Positions 17,655 through 27,244 are shown, numbered from the stretch's first letter. The stretch is DNA of 64,000 nt from Acinetobacter sp. ANC 3832 (GCF_002135415.1 NZ_NEGJ01000006.1:159439-223438), one strand, 5' to 3'. The notes: a model not told the origin generated them from the letters alone. Made by a program: numbers and translations.

Positions 17655-18742
17655 TAACCACCATTCTGCTGTGCAAGTAACGCTAACTGATCAGCTTGAT
17701 ATTCACGATGCAAACTATCTAATAACTCGTTCAAATCACCTTCCATCACCGCATCTAACTTATATAAGGTTAAATTAATACGATGATCTGTCATGCGACC
17801 TTGTGGATAGTTATAAGTACGAATACGTTCTGAACGATCACCTGAACCGACTAAGTCACGGCGCATTTCCGAGGTTGCAGCATCAGCAGCAGCACGTTTG
17901 GCATTCTCTAAACGTGAAACAAGTAAAGCCATGGCTTTGGCTTTGTTCTTATGTTGAGAACGCTCATCCTGACATTCAACCACTGTACCAGTCGGTAAAT
18001 GAGTAATACGAACAGCAGAATCTGTTTTGTTAATGTGCTGACCACCCGCGCCTGATGCACGGTAAGTATCAATACGTAATTCTGAAGAATTAATTTCAAC
18101 CGAAGTATCTACATCAATTTCAGGCAGAATCGCTACAGTACAAGCTGATGTATGTACACGACCTTGCGATTCAGTTGCAGGTACACGTTGTACGCGATGC
18201 GCACCACTTTCAAACTTCAAGCGACCATAAACACCTTCACCATTAATCAGGCAAATCACTTCTTTATAGCCACCATGTTCACCATCACTTTCGGATAGCA
18301 CTTCAATACGCCAACCTTGAGTTTCAGCGTATTTACTGTACATACGATATAAATCGCCCGAGAAGATTGCCGCTTCATCACCACCCGTTCCTGCACGAAT
18401 TTCTAGATAAGCAGAGTTTGCATCATTCGGATCTTTTGGAATCATCAAAATATTAAGATCAGCTTCTAGCTGTTCAATGATGGCTTTATTCTCTTTAATT
18501 TCTTCCTGAGCCATTTCTTTAAAGTCAGGGTCTGATAACATTTCTTCAGCAGTAGCAATATCTTTTTCAGCTTGCGTATATTTCTTCCAAACATCTGTGA
18601 TTTCAGTTAAATCATTATGCTCACGTGACAAATTACGAAAGCGCTTATTATCGGAAATGACTTCAATATCCGCCAATAATGCTGTTAATTCTTCATGTCG
18701 ATCACAAAGTTGATCTAATCGTAAACGTAACGATTCTTTCAT
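17654..18742 (-). CDS. prfA: Peptide chain release factor 1
   Basis: Terminates translation at UAA and UAG. The 362-residue protein has the PAT anticodon-like tripeptide at 188-190, which sets RF1 specificity, and the catalytic GGQ at 233-235, the site methylated by PrmC. The N-terminal 100 residues form the helical domain. The order prfA-prmC is conserved; hemA is not upstream. A stem of CGTATC/GATACG lies in its leader at about 18776-18792. Confidence 0.98.
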   Translation of the reverse strand: MKESLRLRLDQLCDRHEELTALLADIEVISDNKRFRNLSREHNDLTEITDVWKKYTQAEKDIATAEEMLSDPDFKEMAQEEIKENKAIIEQLEADLNILMIPKDPNDANSAYLEIRAGTGGDEAAIFSGDLYRMYSKYAETQGWRIEVLSESDGEHGGYKEVICLINGEGVYGRLKFESGAHRVQRVPATESQGRVHTSACTVAILPEIDVDTSVEINSSELRIDTYRASGAGGQHINKTDSAVRITHLPTGTVVECQDERSQHKNKAKAMALLVSRLENAKRAAADAATSEMRRDLVGSGDRSERIRTYNYPQGRMTDHRINLTLYKLDAVMEGDLNELLDSLHREYQADQLALLAQQNGG

Positions 18743-19102
18743 TTTAAATAAGTTCTCAATCTATGCCTTACCATACGTATCAGAAAGATACGGTAAGAAA
18801 ATTCAATAATTGTACATAGTTTACCGACTCTGCCCTTTAATTGACATATCCTAGAAACAATCTCTGGAAAAATGCAGAGTGAATGGTATGTTCACCACAA
18901 AGATTAAGTGATTATTTAACCAGTTATCTTCATAATCTCTTCGTAAATGTGGGTTTAAGATACGATTTTAATAGAAAGCATACATTAGGATACTAAACAC
19001 TATAAGAAAGATGGATCTTCTCCATACTTTTCGAGAATCCTTTTGTTACATTTGTTACATCGAATAGAGATAGAGCTGTCCAATTCGGACATGGAGCAAT
19101 AA
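18743..19102. other. Intergenic region between prfA and the first glycine-zipper gene
   Basis: A 360-base divergent promoter region. It holds a small CGTATC-AGAAA-GATACG stem in the prfA leader (18776-18792), a tandem TTGTTACAT repeat near 19042-19060 and TGTCC-AATTC-GGACA immediately before the ribosome binding site of the glycine-zipper gene. No coding frame is convincing. Confidence 0.5.
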
Positions 19103-19531
19103 ATGAAATTAAATGCGATGTTATTAAGCACTGCTTTAGCAGTAACTTCTATATTTACAGTAAGTGCTCATGCCGACAACTCAACTCGTATCGCTGTAAC
19201 TTCAGCACTTGGTAGTGTTGCTGGTACTGCCATTGGTAAACAAATGGGTGGTAATACAGGTGCGATGATTGGTTCCGCTGTAGGTGGTGCTGGTGGTGCT
19301 GCTGTTTCGACCAATAAACGTGACCGTACTGCTGCTGCAATTGGTGGTGGACTAGGTGGTGTTGGTGGTTATGCTGTCGGTAAAAATGTAGGCGGAACAA
19401 CAGGTGGTTATCTGGGTGCTGCTGCAGGCGCGGCTGGTGGTTCAGTATTGGGTAAAAAAGTATCTCAAGACCGCCATTATGATGACCGTAAATACAGCAA
19501 AAAACATTACCGTAAACACCGTCGTCATTGA
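19103..19531 (+). CDS. Secreted glycine-zipper protein (first paralogue)
   Basis: A 142-residue protein with an N-terminal signal peptide (about residues 1-24, ending SAHA) and a long glycine-zipper region (about 35-120) of small-residue helices such as SVAGTAIGKQMGGNTGAMIGSAVGGAGGAA. The C-terminus is basic (KKHYRKHRRH). Glycine-zipper proteins insert into or associate with the outer membrane; the exact role is unknown. GGAG lies 7 bases before the ATG. A close paralogue follows at 20255 beyond a pseudogene, indicating duplication. Confidence 0.82.
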   Translation: MKLNAMLLSTALAVTSIFTVSAHADNSTRIAVTSALGSVAGTAIGKQMGGNTGAMIGSAVGGAGGAAVSTNKRDRTAAAIGGGLGGVGGYAVGKNVGGTTGGYLGAAAGAAGGSVLGKKVSQDRHYDDRKYSKKHYRKHRRH

Positions 19532-19573
19532 TTCAAGGACATAACTTAAAAAGTTAATCTCATTTAAAAGTTT

Positions 19574-19600
19574 AAAAAGCACCTTTAAAGGTGCTTTTTT
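19574..19600 (+). terminator. Terminator after first glycine-zipper gene
   Basis: Palindrome AAAAAGCACC-TTTAAA-GGTGCTTTTTT with a T-run on the plus strand, 43 bases past the stop. Confidence 0.88.
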
Positions 19601-19694
19601 GTTATTGGTCTTATTCGGATAAATGTGGTGAGATCAATCGGTAAATAATTCATCATCTGATCGTAAACTTAAACTACGACCTCATGATTGCGCA

Positions 19695-20179
19695 TTAAAA
19701 ATAAATTTGAATCAATTTTTCGTCGACAGCTACATCATCATTTTCAAAACTTGATGCTTTTTCCAAGCAAATTTTAGCTTGGTCATAATTTTCAAGTTTT
19801 AAATAAGCACTACCCATCACTTCATAAATTTCTTTTTAAGGTGCATCAATAGTCAAAGCAAGATGGGCATACTTAATTGCAATCTCACCATCCATATTTC
19901 CATGATAAATTATTGCACTTCTCTAATAAGCCTCCACACATTCAGGATGGCCCTCAATAATTTCAACTAAAATTTGCAATGCTTCTTTTAAAAAGCCATT
20001 TTCCTCATATTTCTTTGCAATTTTAAACTTAGCTTTTAACTCAAACCCGTTCGTATCATTTATTTTTCGAGCAACACTTTCAGCTCAATATAACCGAACT
20101 TGACCAATCATGAAGAAATCTAAGATAAAAGTTACAATCCATGAACCAATTGATGCTATTTGGATACAACGGCATTCAT
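19695..20179 (-). pseudogene. Decayed membrane-anchored TPR protein
   Basis: One minus-strand frame from the ATG at 20111 to the TAA at 19695 reads as a TPR-like protein (KIAKKYEENGFLKEALQIL; EIYEVMGSAYLKLENYDQA) but is interrupted by three stops: a TGA after MIGQVRLY, a TAG after HPECVEAY and a TAA after ALTIDAP. Upstream the same frame encodes an apparent membrane helix (GSWIVTFILDFF) whose own start, ATGAATGCC at 20179, is out of phase unless one A is restored in a short A run. One frameshift plus three nonsense changes in otherwise good coding sequence indicates recent loss. The original function is unknown. Confidence 0.75.
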
Positions 20180-20254
20180 ATTAAAACCGCACTACTTCGG
20201 TAAATTTGATCTCAAGATAAGCCATTTGAATAAACTTCAAAACGGAGTTTGAAC

Positions 20255-20776
20255 ATGAAATTACAAGCAATCCTTGGTGCAACGATCATCGCGACAACAA
20301 TGATGACAGCACATGCAGGCAATTCAACCAATACTGCAATTACCTCAGCTTTAGGTGGTGTCGTTGGTGCTGCCATTGGTCAACAAATGGGTGGCTCTAC
20401 AGGTGCAATGATTGGTTCAGCTTTAGGTGGCGCAGGCGGTGCAGCAGCTTCGGCCAATAAACGTGACCGTACAGGTGCAGCCATTGGTGGTGCTTTAGGC
20501 GGTGCTGGTGGTTATACCGTGGGTCGTAATGTATCTGGTACAACAACAGGTGGATATATTGGTGCAGGACTTGGCGCCGCAGGTGGTTCAGTACTCGGTA
20601 AAAAAGTCAGTGAAGATCGTCGTTATGATGATCGATACGATGGTGGCTATAATGACCGTTATGACCGTCGCTCTTCTGGTTACCGCAATAGCAATTATCG
20701 CTACAATGACCGTAACTATCGTCATGATAACGGCAACCATTATGGACAATACAAAAAAAATCGTTGGAATGACTAA
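20255..20776 (+). CDS. Secreted glycine-zipper protein (second paralogue)
   Basis: A 173-residue paralogue of the gene at 19103, with a signal peptide ending TAHA near residue 22, the same zipper core (GGVVGAAIGQQMGGSTGAMIG and RDRTGAAIGGALGGAGGYTVG), and a longer C-terminal tail rich in Asp, Tyr, Arg and Asn (DDRYDGGYNDRYDRR) that the first copy lacks. ATG 20255 is chosen because CGGAG lies 7 bases upstream; a TTG at 20249 is in frame. Likely periplasmic or outer membrane; function unknown. Confidence 0.82.
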   Translation: MKLQAILGATIIATTMMTAHAGNSTNTAITSALGGVVGAAIGQQMGGSTGAMIGSALGGAGGAAASANKRDRTGAAIGGALGGAGGYTVGRNVSGTTTGGYIGAGLGAAGGSVLGKKVSEDRRYDDRYDGGYNDRYDRRSSGYRNSNYRYNDRNYRHDNGNHYGQYKKNRWND

Positions 20777-20792
20777 TCCCGAGCCCATAAAT

Positions 20793-20816
20793 AAAGCACT
20801 TCAGGTGCTTTTTTTA
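20793..20816 (+). terminator. Terminator after second glycine-zipper gene
   Basis: AAAGCAC-TTCAG-GTGCTTT followed by further T. It lies 16 bases past the stop. Confidence 0.82.
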
Positions 20817-20872
20817 TTGGATAAAAATAAATATTCTGATCACTGATTTTAGCGCTCAATAAAAAAACACAA

Positions 20873-20894
20873 TATATCGATAAATTCCGATATA
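20873..20894. promoter_or_regulatory. Inverted-repeat operator, site 1
   Basis: TATATCG-N8-CGATATA, a perfect 7-base inverted repeat with an 8-base spacer, 53 bases before the monooxygenase start. A second copy with identical arms and spacer lies 34 bases downstream. Confidence 0.6.
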
Positions 20895-20906
20895 CAATAT
20901 ATCACT

Positions 20907-20928
20907 TATATCGTATTATTTCGATATA
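20907..20928. promoter_or_regulatory. Inverted-repeat operator, site 2
   Basis: Second copy of TATATCG-N8-CGATATA, ending 19 bases before the start codon, where a bound repressor would cover the promoter or the 5' end of the message. The spacer bases differ from site 1, so the arms rather than the spacer are conserved. Confidence 0.6.
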
Positions 20929-20947
20929 TTAGAATTTGAGAATACAG

Positions 20948-21952
20948 ATGAAATCGTTACAAGAGACTAAATTTTCAATCTTAGAACTTGCACCTGTCCG
21001 TGATGATCAAAGCGTTGCATTTTCTTTAAAGCATGCTTTAGAACTGGCTCAACATGCTGAAAAACTCGGTTATGAACGCTTATGGCTTGCAGAACATCAT
21101 AATATGGATGGGATTGCCAGTTCAGCAACAGCAGTTTTATTGGGTTATATTCTTGCAAACACGCAAAAAATACGTGTCGGTTCAGGCGGTATTATGTTGC
21201 CTAATCATGCACCTTTAGTGGTGGCTGAGCAGTTTGGTACTTTGGCAACTTTATATCCAAACAGAATTGAATTAGGTCTTGGACGTGCACCGGGTACAGA
21301 CCAAGTGACCATGCGTGCATTGCGTCGTGGTCAACAAGAAACGGAAGATCAGTTTCCACAAGATGTCGTTGAAATACTACGCTATTTCGGTGATGCTCAA
21401 CAGGGTCAACGCATTAAAGCGACGCCAGGACAAGGAACACATGTACCAGTATGGCTTTTAGGTTCTAGTTTATTCAGTGCACAACTTGCTGCAAGATTAG
21501 GGCTTCCCTACTCTTTCGCATCACATTTTGCACCACGGATGTTGGGTCAAGCGATTCAACTCTATCGTGATAATTTTGAGCCTTCACAATATTTAGATAA
21601 ACCCTATGTGTCTATGGGTGTACCAACCGTTGTTGCTAAAACCGATGATGAAGCACAATATTTAGCGACTAGTGTCTATCAACGAATTCAAGCATTATTA
21701 ACAGGGCAAAGTTTAAAACTGAAAGCACCTGTAGATACGATGGAAGGACGTTGGTCTGTTTCGGAAAAAATAGCTGTACAAAACTTTTTAGCAATGGCAC
21801 AAATCGGCTCACCTGAAACAGTGAAACAAGGTTTAGAAAATCTGCTGAAACAATATGACGTGGATGAGTTTATTTTCACTTGTGATATTTATGATACAGA
21901 TAAACGCTTAGATAATTTTAGTTTATTGATGGATCTTAAAACTCAAGCTTAA
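20948..21952 (+). CDS. Luciferase-like flavin-dependent monooxygenase (LLM class)
   Basis: A 334-residue TIM-barrel protein of the bacterial luciferase-like superfamily. [15 protein letters not shown] opens the MsnO8-type subfamily; [25 protein letters not shown] (about 45-70) and [36 protein letters not shown] (about 85-120) are strongly typical. The substrate is unknown. ATG 20948 is used; a TTG at 20936 is in frame. Two identical inverted repeats directly upstream suggest tight repression, but no regulator is adjacent. Confidence 0.88.
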   Translation: MKSLQETKFSILELAPVRDDQSVAFSLKHALELAQHAEKLGYERLWLAEHHNMDGIASSATAVLLGYILANTQKIRVGSGGIMLPNHAPLVVAEQFGTLATLYPNRIELGLGRAPGTDQVTMRALRRGQQETEDQFPQDVVEILRYFGDAQQGQRIKATPGQGTHVPVWLLGSSLFSAQLAARLGLPYSFASHFAPRMLGQAIQLYRDNFEPSQYLDKPYVSMGVPTVVAKTDDEAQYLATSVYQRIQALLTGQSLKLKAPVDTMEGRWSVSEKIAVQNFLAMAQIGSPETVKQGLENLLKQYDVDEFIFTCDIYDTDKRLDNFSLLMDLKTQA

Positions 21953-21974
21953 ACCTATAATATCTCTCGTATTC

Positions 21975-22012
21975 AACCCATTTTCTAATCTCTATTAGAG
22001 AATGGGTTTTTA
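21975..22012 (+). terminator. Terminator after the LLM monooxygenase gene
   Basis: A 15-base stem AACCCATTTTCTAAT / ATTAGAGAATGGGTT with one G-U pair, a CTCT loop and a T-run. Confidence 0.9.
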
Positions 22013-22226
22013 TTGAAAATAATAAAATTAGACTTACTGTAGAAATGCTGTTCACTTCCTTTTTAAAGAAGAAGGAGCTTATTCATACATATGCAAGATA
22101 ACTTTCCTAGAAGAATATTTTTATGAAAAGATAACTTTTGCTTAAAATTGAAAACAATTGCCATCTAAAACAACTTAGGCATAATAGATCATATAAAAAT
22201 TTGCAAAAAATCAATAAGGAATAACA

Positions 22227-22706
22227 ATGGATACTTATATCAATAAACCCACACCTGCCTTTATAGCAGCAAGTTGGGTCGCTCTACTTGCAGGCGCAGC
22301 CGCTTATATCGTGGGTCTATTTAATGCTCAAATGATGTTAAATGAAAAAGGCTATTATCTCATCCTGATTCTTTATGGCTTATTTTCCGCTGTATCTCTA
22401 CAAAAAGTTGTTCGAGATAAATTAGAAGGTACGAATGTTACGCCGATTTATTTTGGACTGTGTTGGGCTTCTGTGGTGATCTGTCTTGTACTATTGGCTT
22501 TAGGTCTATGGAATGCCAACTTAGCGCTCAGTGAAAAGGGCTTTTATATTATGGCTTTTTTACTCAGCTTATTTGGTGCTGTTGCTGTGCAAAAGAACAT
22601 CCGTGACATTGAATATTTAAGAACACATTCATCTCCGATTATTCCAATGAAATCATTGGATAATGAAACTATACATATTGAAAATAATGAAGAAAATAAG
22701 TTTTGA
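22227..22706 (+). CDS. yiaA: YiaA-type inner membrane protein
   Basis: A 159-residue protein with four membrane helices arranged as two repeats of the YiaA/YiaB two-helix domain: ASWVALLAGAAAYIVGLFNAQMMLNEKGYYLILILYGL and CWASVVICLVLLALGLWNANLALSEKGFYIMAFLLSLFGAVAVQK. Each repeat carries the LxEKGxY motif and ends in a basic Q-K-x-x-R-D segment. The tail is acidic. Function in E. coli is unknown. Two copies of AAGATAACTTT lie 33 bases apart upstream. Confidence 0.85.
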   Translation: MDTYINKPTPAFIAASWVALLAGAAAYIVGLFNAQMMLNEKGYYLILILYGLFSAVSLQKVVRDKLEGTNVTPIYFGLCWASVVICLVLLALGLWNANLALSEKGFYIMAFLLSLFGAVAVQKNIRDIEYLRTHSSPIIPMKSLDNETIHIENNEENKF

Positions 22707-23074
22707 TTAAACTTAGGACTCGAATATATTTAAGCTTTAATGATATTCAAAAATTAAAAATCTTGCATCAGTTTTAATAATCTGGTCATTTTTTCTCAAA
22801 TGATAAATTAAAAGGAGTTATGTAAGAAACCTATTCAAGACATTTTCATGATTCAAAATTCTCAAAAAATATTACCTCTAATCGAGTAACAGACTTGTCC
22901 CTAAATGATAAGTCTGGTTTTTATTTCTACTTCTGTCACTAAAATTTTATTTTGTTAATCAAACAACTACTCTATTGATATTTTCAATCATGCAATATTG
23001 AGCACTTTTGCAAACTCCAACACAAAAATTAACCATAAACTAAAACTAAGAAAAACAATTAATGAGTAGAAATC
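22707..23074. other. Intergenic region between yiaA and the ferritin-like gene
   Basis: A 368-base gap. An AAGGAG site at 22812-22817 is followed at once by ATG-TAA, a start-stop pair with no peptide. A plus-strand terminator lies at 22890-22924. The stretch after it presumably holds the promoter of the ferritin-like gene. Nothing else is convincing. Confidence 0.5.
22890..22924 (+). terminator. Terminator downstream of yiaA
   Basis: CAGACTT / AAGTCTG stem with a 13-base loop, then GGTTTTTATTT. It is 184 bases past the yiaA stop, leaving a long 3' region or a small untranslated RNA. Confidence 0.65.
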
Positions 23075-24004
23075 ATGGCTTCAATCGATTTAGAAAAAAT
23101 GTTAGAAAAAGTCAAAAGCACCCAATGGACTTTGTCTGATATTGATTGGGATGCCCCAGGGCGGGAATTGGTTACTGCTGAGCAATGGCCTAAACTAAAA
23201 GAGTTTATGGCTGATTTAATGTGGATTGAACATGTTGGGGCTCGTGGGTTTGCTGCGATGTCAAAGAAAGCGCCAACACAAACATTACGAGATATGTATT
23301 CTCTTTTTCATGCTGAAGAACAACGCCATGCTAATGCAGAAATGGCACTTATGAAACGTTGGGGCATGTTGGATGGTGATCTTCCCAAACCAAACACAAA
23401 TTTGCGTTTGGTGATAAAATGGCTTGATCGCTATGCTGATGATATGCCTTTTTATATATTAGGTGCTGTTATTCCCATGCTTGAAGTTGCTTTAGATGGT
23501 GCTTTGTGTACATTCCTTTTAGAAACGGTGGATGACCCTGTATGCCATCAAGCTTTTGAACTCATTAATGGGGATGAAGCAAGGCATTTAGGTGTTGGTT
23601 TTAGCGTTATGGAGGCTCAGGGTATTAATAAAAATGTGATTGAACTTGCTCAAATGGCAGCACGCTTCTTCGACCCTCGTTTATTATTGGGAGGCCTAGC
23701 CTATCTACCTTTAATTAATAAGATGCGTGACAATATTGTAAAATTAGGTCTCCCTGAAGAAAAACTCTATGCTGCAATGAGAAAATTTAACCAAATTGGT
23801 GGGCGTACTGCTGATGGTCGCCGTAACCCTTGGTTTCAAATTGTTCGGTTTCATGGTCGTAATGCAATAGATAGAAATAAAAAATGGTTCCATGTACCCA
23901 TCGATGCAATGGTAAAAATGACTGATCAGATTCCAGAAAAATCTTTACCTAATGTACCATCTTGGATATATGAATTAACATCAGAACCAACAACATCTAA
24001 CTAA
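23075..24004 (+). CDS. Ferritin-like di-iron protein
   Basis: A 309-residue, mainly helical protein with a full set of di-iron ligands: E52, then E82-x-x-H85 (AEEQRH), E137 and E168-x-x-H171 (GDEARH). Two ExxH motifs on separate helices, each paired with a lone Glu helix, are the pattern of ferritin-like oxidases and oxygenases. No export signal. The long C-terminal part (200-309) has no recognised domain. It is 21 bases upstream of a gene resembling part of a flavin monooxygenase, so an oxidative reaction is inferred. The substrate is unknown. Confidence 0.8.
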   Translation: MASIDLEKMLEKVKSTQWTLSDIDWDAPGRELVTAEQWPKLKEFMADLMWIEHVGARGFAAMSKKAPTQTLRDMYSLFHAEEQRHANAEMALMKRWGMLDGDLPKPNTNLRLVIKWLDRYADDMPFYILGAVIPMLEVALDGALCTFLLETVDDPVCHQAFELINGDEARHLGVGFSVMEAQGINKNVIELAQMAARFFDPRLLLGGLAYLPLINKMRDNIVKLGLPEEKLYAAMRKFNQIGGRTADGRRNPWFQIVRFHGRNAIDRNKKWFHVPIDAMVKMTDQIPEKSLPNVPSWIYELTSEPTTSN

Positions 24005-24025
24005 AAACAAAAAGGATATATCAAC

Positions 24026-24580
24026 ATGGTCACCAAGAAAAAGAGCCAACAGGACGGTTTTTTTCAAAATACAGCTGATTTTTTTACAAACTTTAAAGGG
24101 AAATTAATTTCTGCAGAAGATATTAAACTGACAAACTTTAATGGATTAAATGTAGCTATTATTGGTGCGAACCAATTAACCGTAACGCATTTAGATCCTA
24201 TTTGCCAAAAAGCCAAATTTGTAAAAGTATTTCAAATGGCTCCTCATTTTGTACTTCCACATACAGAAAAAGGGGTACAAAAACTCGTTTCACATCCTTT
24301 GATTATTAAAAATCGCCGCTTGTTTAACAATAGAGTGAAATCATTATTGGCGATTCGCTACCTTGATGTGCAAGTTCAAGAACAATGGCTAAAACGCCAA
24401 CTGATGCCAAACTCTGCATCTGAACATAAAGTATTCCTAAAATCTGATACTTATTATTCGGCTTTACAACTTGAAAATTGCAAACTCATCACTTGGCCTG
24501 TGGTTAAAATAACTGAAAATGCTGTACAAAGCATGGAAGGCATTGAGCATTTGGTGGATGTGATTATTACAACCTACTAA
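24026..24580 (+). CDS. Flavin-monooxygenase-like fragment protein, NADP domain only
   Basis: A 184-residue protein that aligns by eye with the NADP half of flavin-containing/Baeyer-Villiger-type monooxygenases: LNVAIIGANQL (41-51) in place of VAVIGxGxSA, VFQMAPHFVLP (68-78) in place of the FQRTPxW segment, WLKRQLMP near 121-128, FLKSDTYYSALQLENCKLI (137-155) and VDVIITTY (177-184) in place of the DVIVxATG end. The N-terminal FAD domain is absent and the GxGxSG loop is lost, so it should not bind NADPH normally. The frame is intact. It is 21 bases from the ferritin-like gene with an AAAGGA ribosome binding site, hence co-transcribed; a partner or scaffold role is possible, as is slow decay. 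Confidence 0.65.
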   Translation: MVTKKKSQQDGFFQNTADFFTNFKGKLISAEDIKLTNFNGLNVAIIGANQLTVTHLDPICQKAKFVKVFQMAPHFVLPHTEKGVQKLVSHPLIIKNRRLFNNRVKSLLAIRYLDVQVQEQWLKRQLMPNSASEHKVFLKSDTYYSALQLENCKLITWPVVKITENAVQSMEGIEHLVDVIITTY

Positions 24581-24598
24581 AATTTAGTCTAATACAAT

Positions 24599-24628
24599 AA
24601 AAAACCAGTCAACCTTGGCTAGTTTTTT
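24599..24628 (+). terminator. Terminator after the ferritin-like/monooxygenase-like unit
   Basis: AAAAAACCAGTCAA / TTGGCTAGTTTTTT with one mismatch and one G-U pair; A- and T-runs flank it. Located 18 bases past the stop. Confidence 0.7.
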
Positions 24629-24808
24629 ATTTATTAGTAAGTGTATTTTTATGATTATGTTACTCGATTAATAAAAATAAAGAATATTTGGTAATTTATA
24701 AAGTTAAACTTATTACAATAAACCTTTTTCATCACTCATTTTTTTCAACTCCCTATTGTGAATCCCAGCAATCAAATTGAACCTTAAGTTAAATTTTTCA
24801 AATAACAA

Positions 24809-26851
24809 TTAACACAATCTCATCGTTTTTTTTAATCTTTTTGTGGTGACATCTTTACTTTCAGCTTTACCAAATAAGAATCCTTGACCGATTTTACAAC
24901 CACTTTCGAGTAGAATATCGAGCTGATCTTGAGTTTCGATACCTTCAGCAACAATATCTAATGCTAACTTTGGTCCTAAGTCATTTATAACTTGAACAAG
25001 CGCTAAAATTGTCGCATCTGTACCAATCAGCTGAGTAAAACTTCTATCTATTTTCAAACAATCGACAGGATAGTCTTTCAACCGAATCAAAGATGAATGC
25101 CCTGTGCCAAAGTCATCTAAAGAAATTTTTATACCTTTTTGTTTTAATAGCTCTAAGGCACGAAGTACATAATCAGCCCCACGCTCTTCTAACATTTGTT
25201 CTGTCACTTCTATTTCAATGAGCTCATACGGTGTCTTAAAACATTCCATTCGAGCCAATAATTGCTCTGCATAGTCATCACGTAAGAACTCTACAGGTGC
25301 AGCGTTAATCGCAATTCTTGGAACTTGATAACCTTGTACCAACCAATTAGAAATATCTTTAAAAATTTTATGATGCATCCGCTCACTAATTTGGCTAGCC
25401 AACTGATAATCTTTAAATGCTTCTGCAACAGCAACAGGAAACATCAGCCCTTGAGATGGCGAAATCCAACGTAGTAATGCTTCTAAACCCACCAATTGAC
25501 CCGATGTTAAATCAATCTTAGCTTGATAATAAGGTGTAATTAAATCCATACGCACGATTTTCCGCGCTAGATTTAATTGTGTCGCAATATTCTCTGTTTC
25601 AATAAACATTTGTTGATTGAAATAACGAATACCGCCACGCCCATCTGCTTTTAAGTCATTTAAAGCCGTATCCGCATTTTGTATTAATATAATTGAGTCG
25701 TTTGCATCTTTAGGATAAAGCGCACAACCAATACTCATACCGCCATTAATATATTTTCCTGCATATGAAATAGGTGATTCAATTTGTTGTAATACCAGTT
25801 TGGCAATCTGATTAAACTCTTCAACTGAAGTCAGTTTTCCAACAGCAATGGCAAACTCATCACCACCCAAACGCGCAACAAAAGCATCTTCACCCAATAC
25901 CGCCATTAACCGTTTAGACAATACTTTCAACAAATGATCACCTGCGGAATGTCCCAAGGTATCATTCACATGTTTAAAGTGATCTAAATCAAGTAACATC
26001 ACCCCTGCAATATGTTGTTTTTCTTTGGCATTAGCGAGCATTCTTTTCAATCGTATTTTAAATAATCTACGATTATATAATCCTGTTAAATCATCTAATT
26101 CACTATTTTTACGATAATTATTTTCAGATTTTTTTTGTTGAGTCACATTTCGAGATACACAGACAATGATTGGTGTTTGACCTTCTTTATCCAAAATAGG
26201 CGTCAAGATTGTATCCCAATATTCAATTTCATCTGCCAATATGTTTTTTACAGAAAAACGTGCATTACTGCCTTGAACTGCTTGATCTAAAGCTTTTTTT
26301 GCACGTCCTCTTACATCTACAGGCAATAAATCAATCCACTGCTTTCCTGTGACATCTAGATTTTTTTCTAAACCAAAAACACGATAAGCTGTTGTATTAA
26401 TCTGTCTAATACAACCATCAATATCAGTCACAACGATAGAGTCAACACTGGCATCCAACATATTTTTATACGTATCTAATTGTTCAACAATATCTGTATA
26501 AGATGTTTTCTGATCTTGAATATCAAATGCGGTAATAATTAATACATGTTGACTCAGGGCTTCATTAAAAAATTTAATAAAATGAATCGAAAACCAAGAG
26601 TATTCTATATTTTGTACGTATAGCTGTAATTCTTTTTCAGTACTTTGTTGATCATCTTGTTGCTGATAAATATCATGCATTAATGTTTGGATATGTTCTG
26701 CATGAACAAATGAATGTAGATGATTTACTAAGCCAATTTTATTTTCCCATGCGGAATTCACACAAATACAATCCCCCTCAAGCGCAAAAATTCCAACAGC
26801 TTGAGACAAAAAATTATAAGCTTTGAGTAATTCATCTAAATTTGCATGCAT
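24809..26851 (-). CDS. PAS-GGDEF-EAL cyclic-di-GMP protein
   Basis: A 680-residue cytoplasmic signalling protein. Two PAS-like regions (about 10-110 and 125-240, the second with DASVDSIVVTDIDGCIRQIN), a GGDEF domain (about 250-410, GGDEF at 329-333 intact) and an EAL domain (about 425-675, EALLRW at 457-462, LDDFGTGHSSL and KIDRSF present). Both active sites look complete, so it could make and break c-di-GMP. The expected RxxD inhibitory site before GGDEF is not seen. No membrane helices. It stands alone, with no obvious terminator close behind it. Confidence 0.92.
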   Translation of the reverse strand: MHANLDELLKAYNFLSQAVGIFALEGDCICVNSAWENKIGLVNHLHSFVHAEHIQTLMHDIYQQQDDQQSTEKELQLYVQNIEYSWFSIHFIKFFNEALSQHVLIITAFDIQDQKTSYTDIVEQLDTYKNMLDASVDSIVVTDIDGCIRQINTTAYRVFGLEKNLDVTGKQWIDLLPVDVRGRAKKALDQAVQGSNARFSVKNILADEIEYWDTILTPILDKEGQTPIIVCVSRNVTQQKKSENNYRKNSELDDLTGLYNRRLFKIRLKRMLANAKEKQHIAGVMLLDLDHFKHVNDTLGHSAGDHLLKVLSKRLMAVLGEDAFVARLGGDEFAIAVGKLTSVEEFNQIAKLVLQQIESPISYAGKYINGGMSIGCALYPKDANDSIILIQNADTALNDLKADGRGGIRYFNQQMFIETENIATQLNLARKIVRMDLITPYYQAKIDLTSGQLVGLEALLRWISPSQGLMFPVAVAEAFKDYQLASQISERMHHKIFKDISNWLVQGYQVPRIAINAAPVEFLRDDYAEQLLARMECFKTPYELIEIEVTEQMLEERGADYVLRALELLKQKGIKISLDDFGTGHSSLIRLKDYPVDCLKIDRSFTQLIGTDATILALVQVINDLGPKLALDIVAEGIETQDQLDILLESGCKIGQGFLFGKAESKDVTTKRLKKTMRLC

Positions 26852-27244
26852 TTTATTCGGCTTCTTATATTAAGCTGATCTAACGAACAACGATTAAGAG
26901 TGGCAGTATAATGACTACGCCTCTCTAAACAACAATCAAAAAATAAATACCAAACACATTTTACGTTTTAATTCGTCATTTTATAATTAATAAGTAAACT
27001 CTATATTTTTACCAAATTATGCATTTTTATTCAATTAAAATTCGTTATTTATCTATTTAAATTATTAAACAGCCAATCAGCATACATTTGAATATTTAAA
27101 AACTATAATAAATAGTAATTAATTATAAAGTTTAATTAAACAATAATTTAATTAATTTAGAATTTTTTAAAAAATATTGATAAACATTAAGATATATTAA
27201 TAAATATAGATTCTATTAATTTAACGGAAGGCTATGTATTACTC

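Noticed and set aside
22812..22825. AAGGAGTT-ATG-TAA start-stop pair
   Set aside because: Encodes no peptide; the ribosome-binding-like match can arise by chance in this AT-rich gap.
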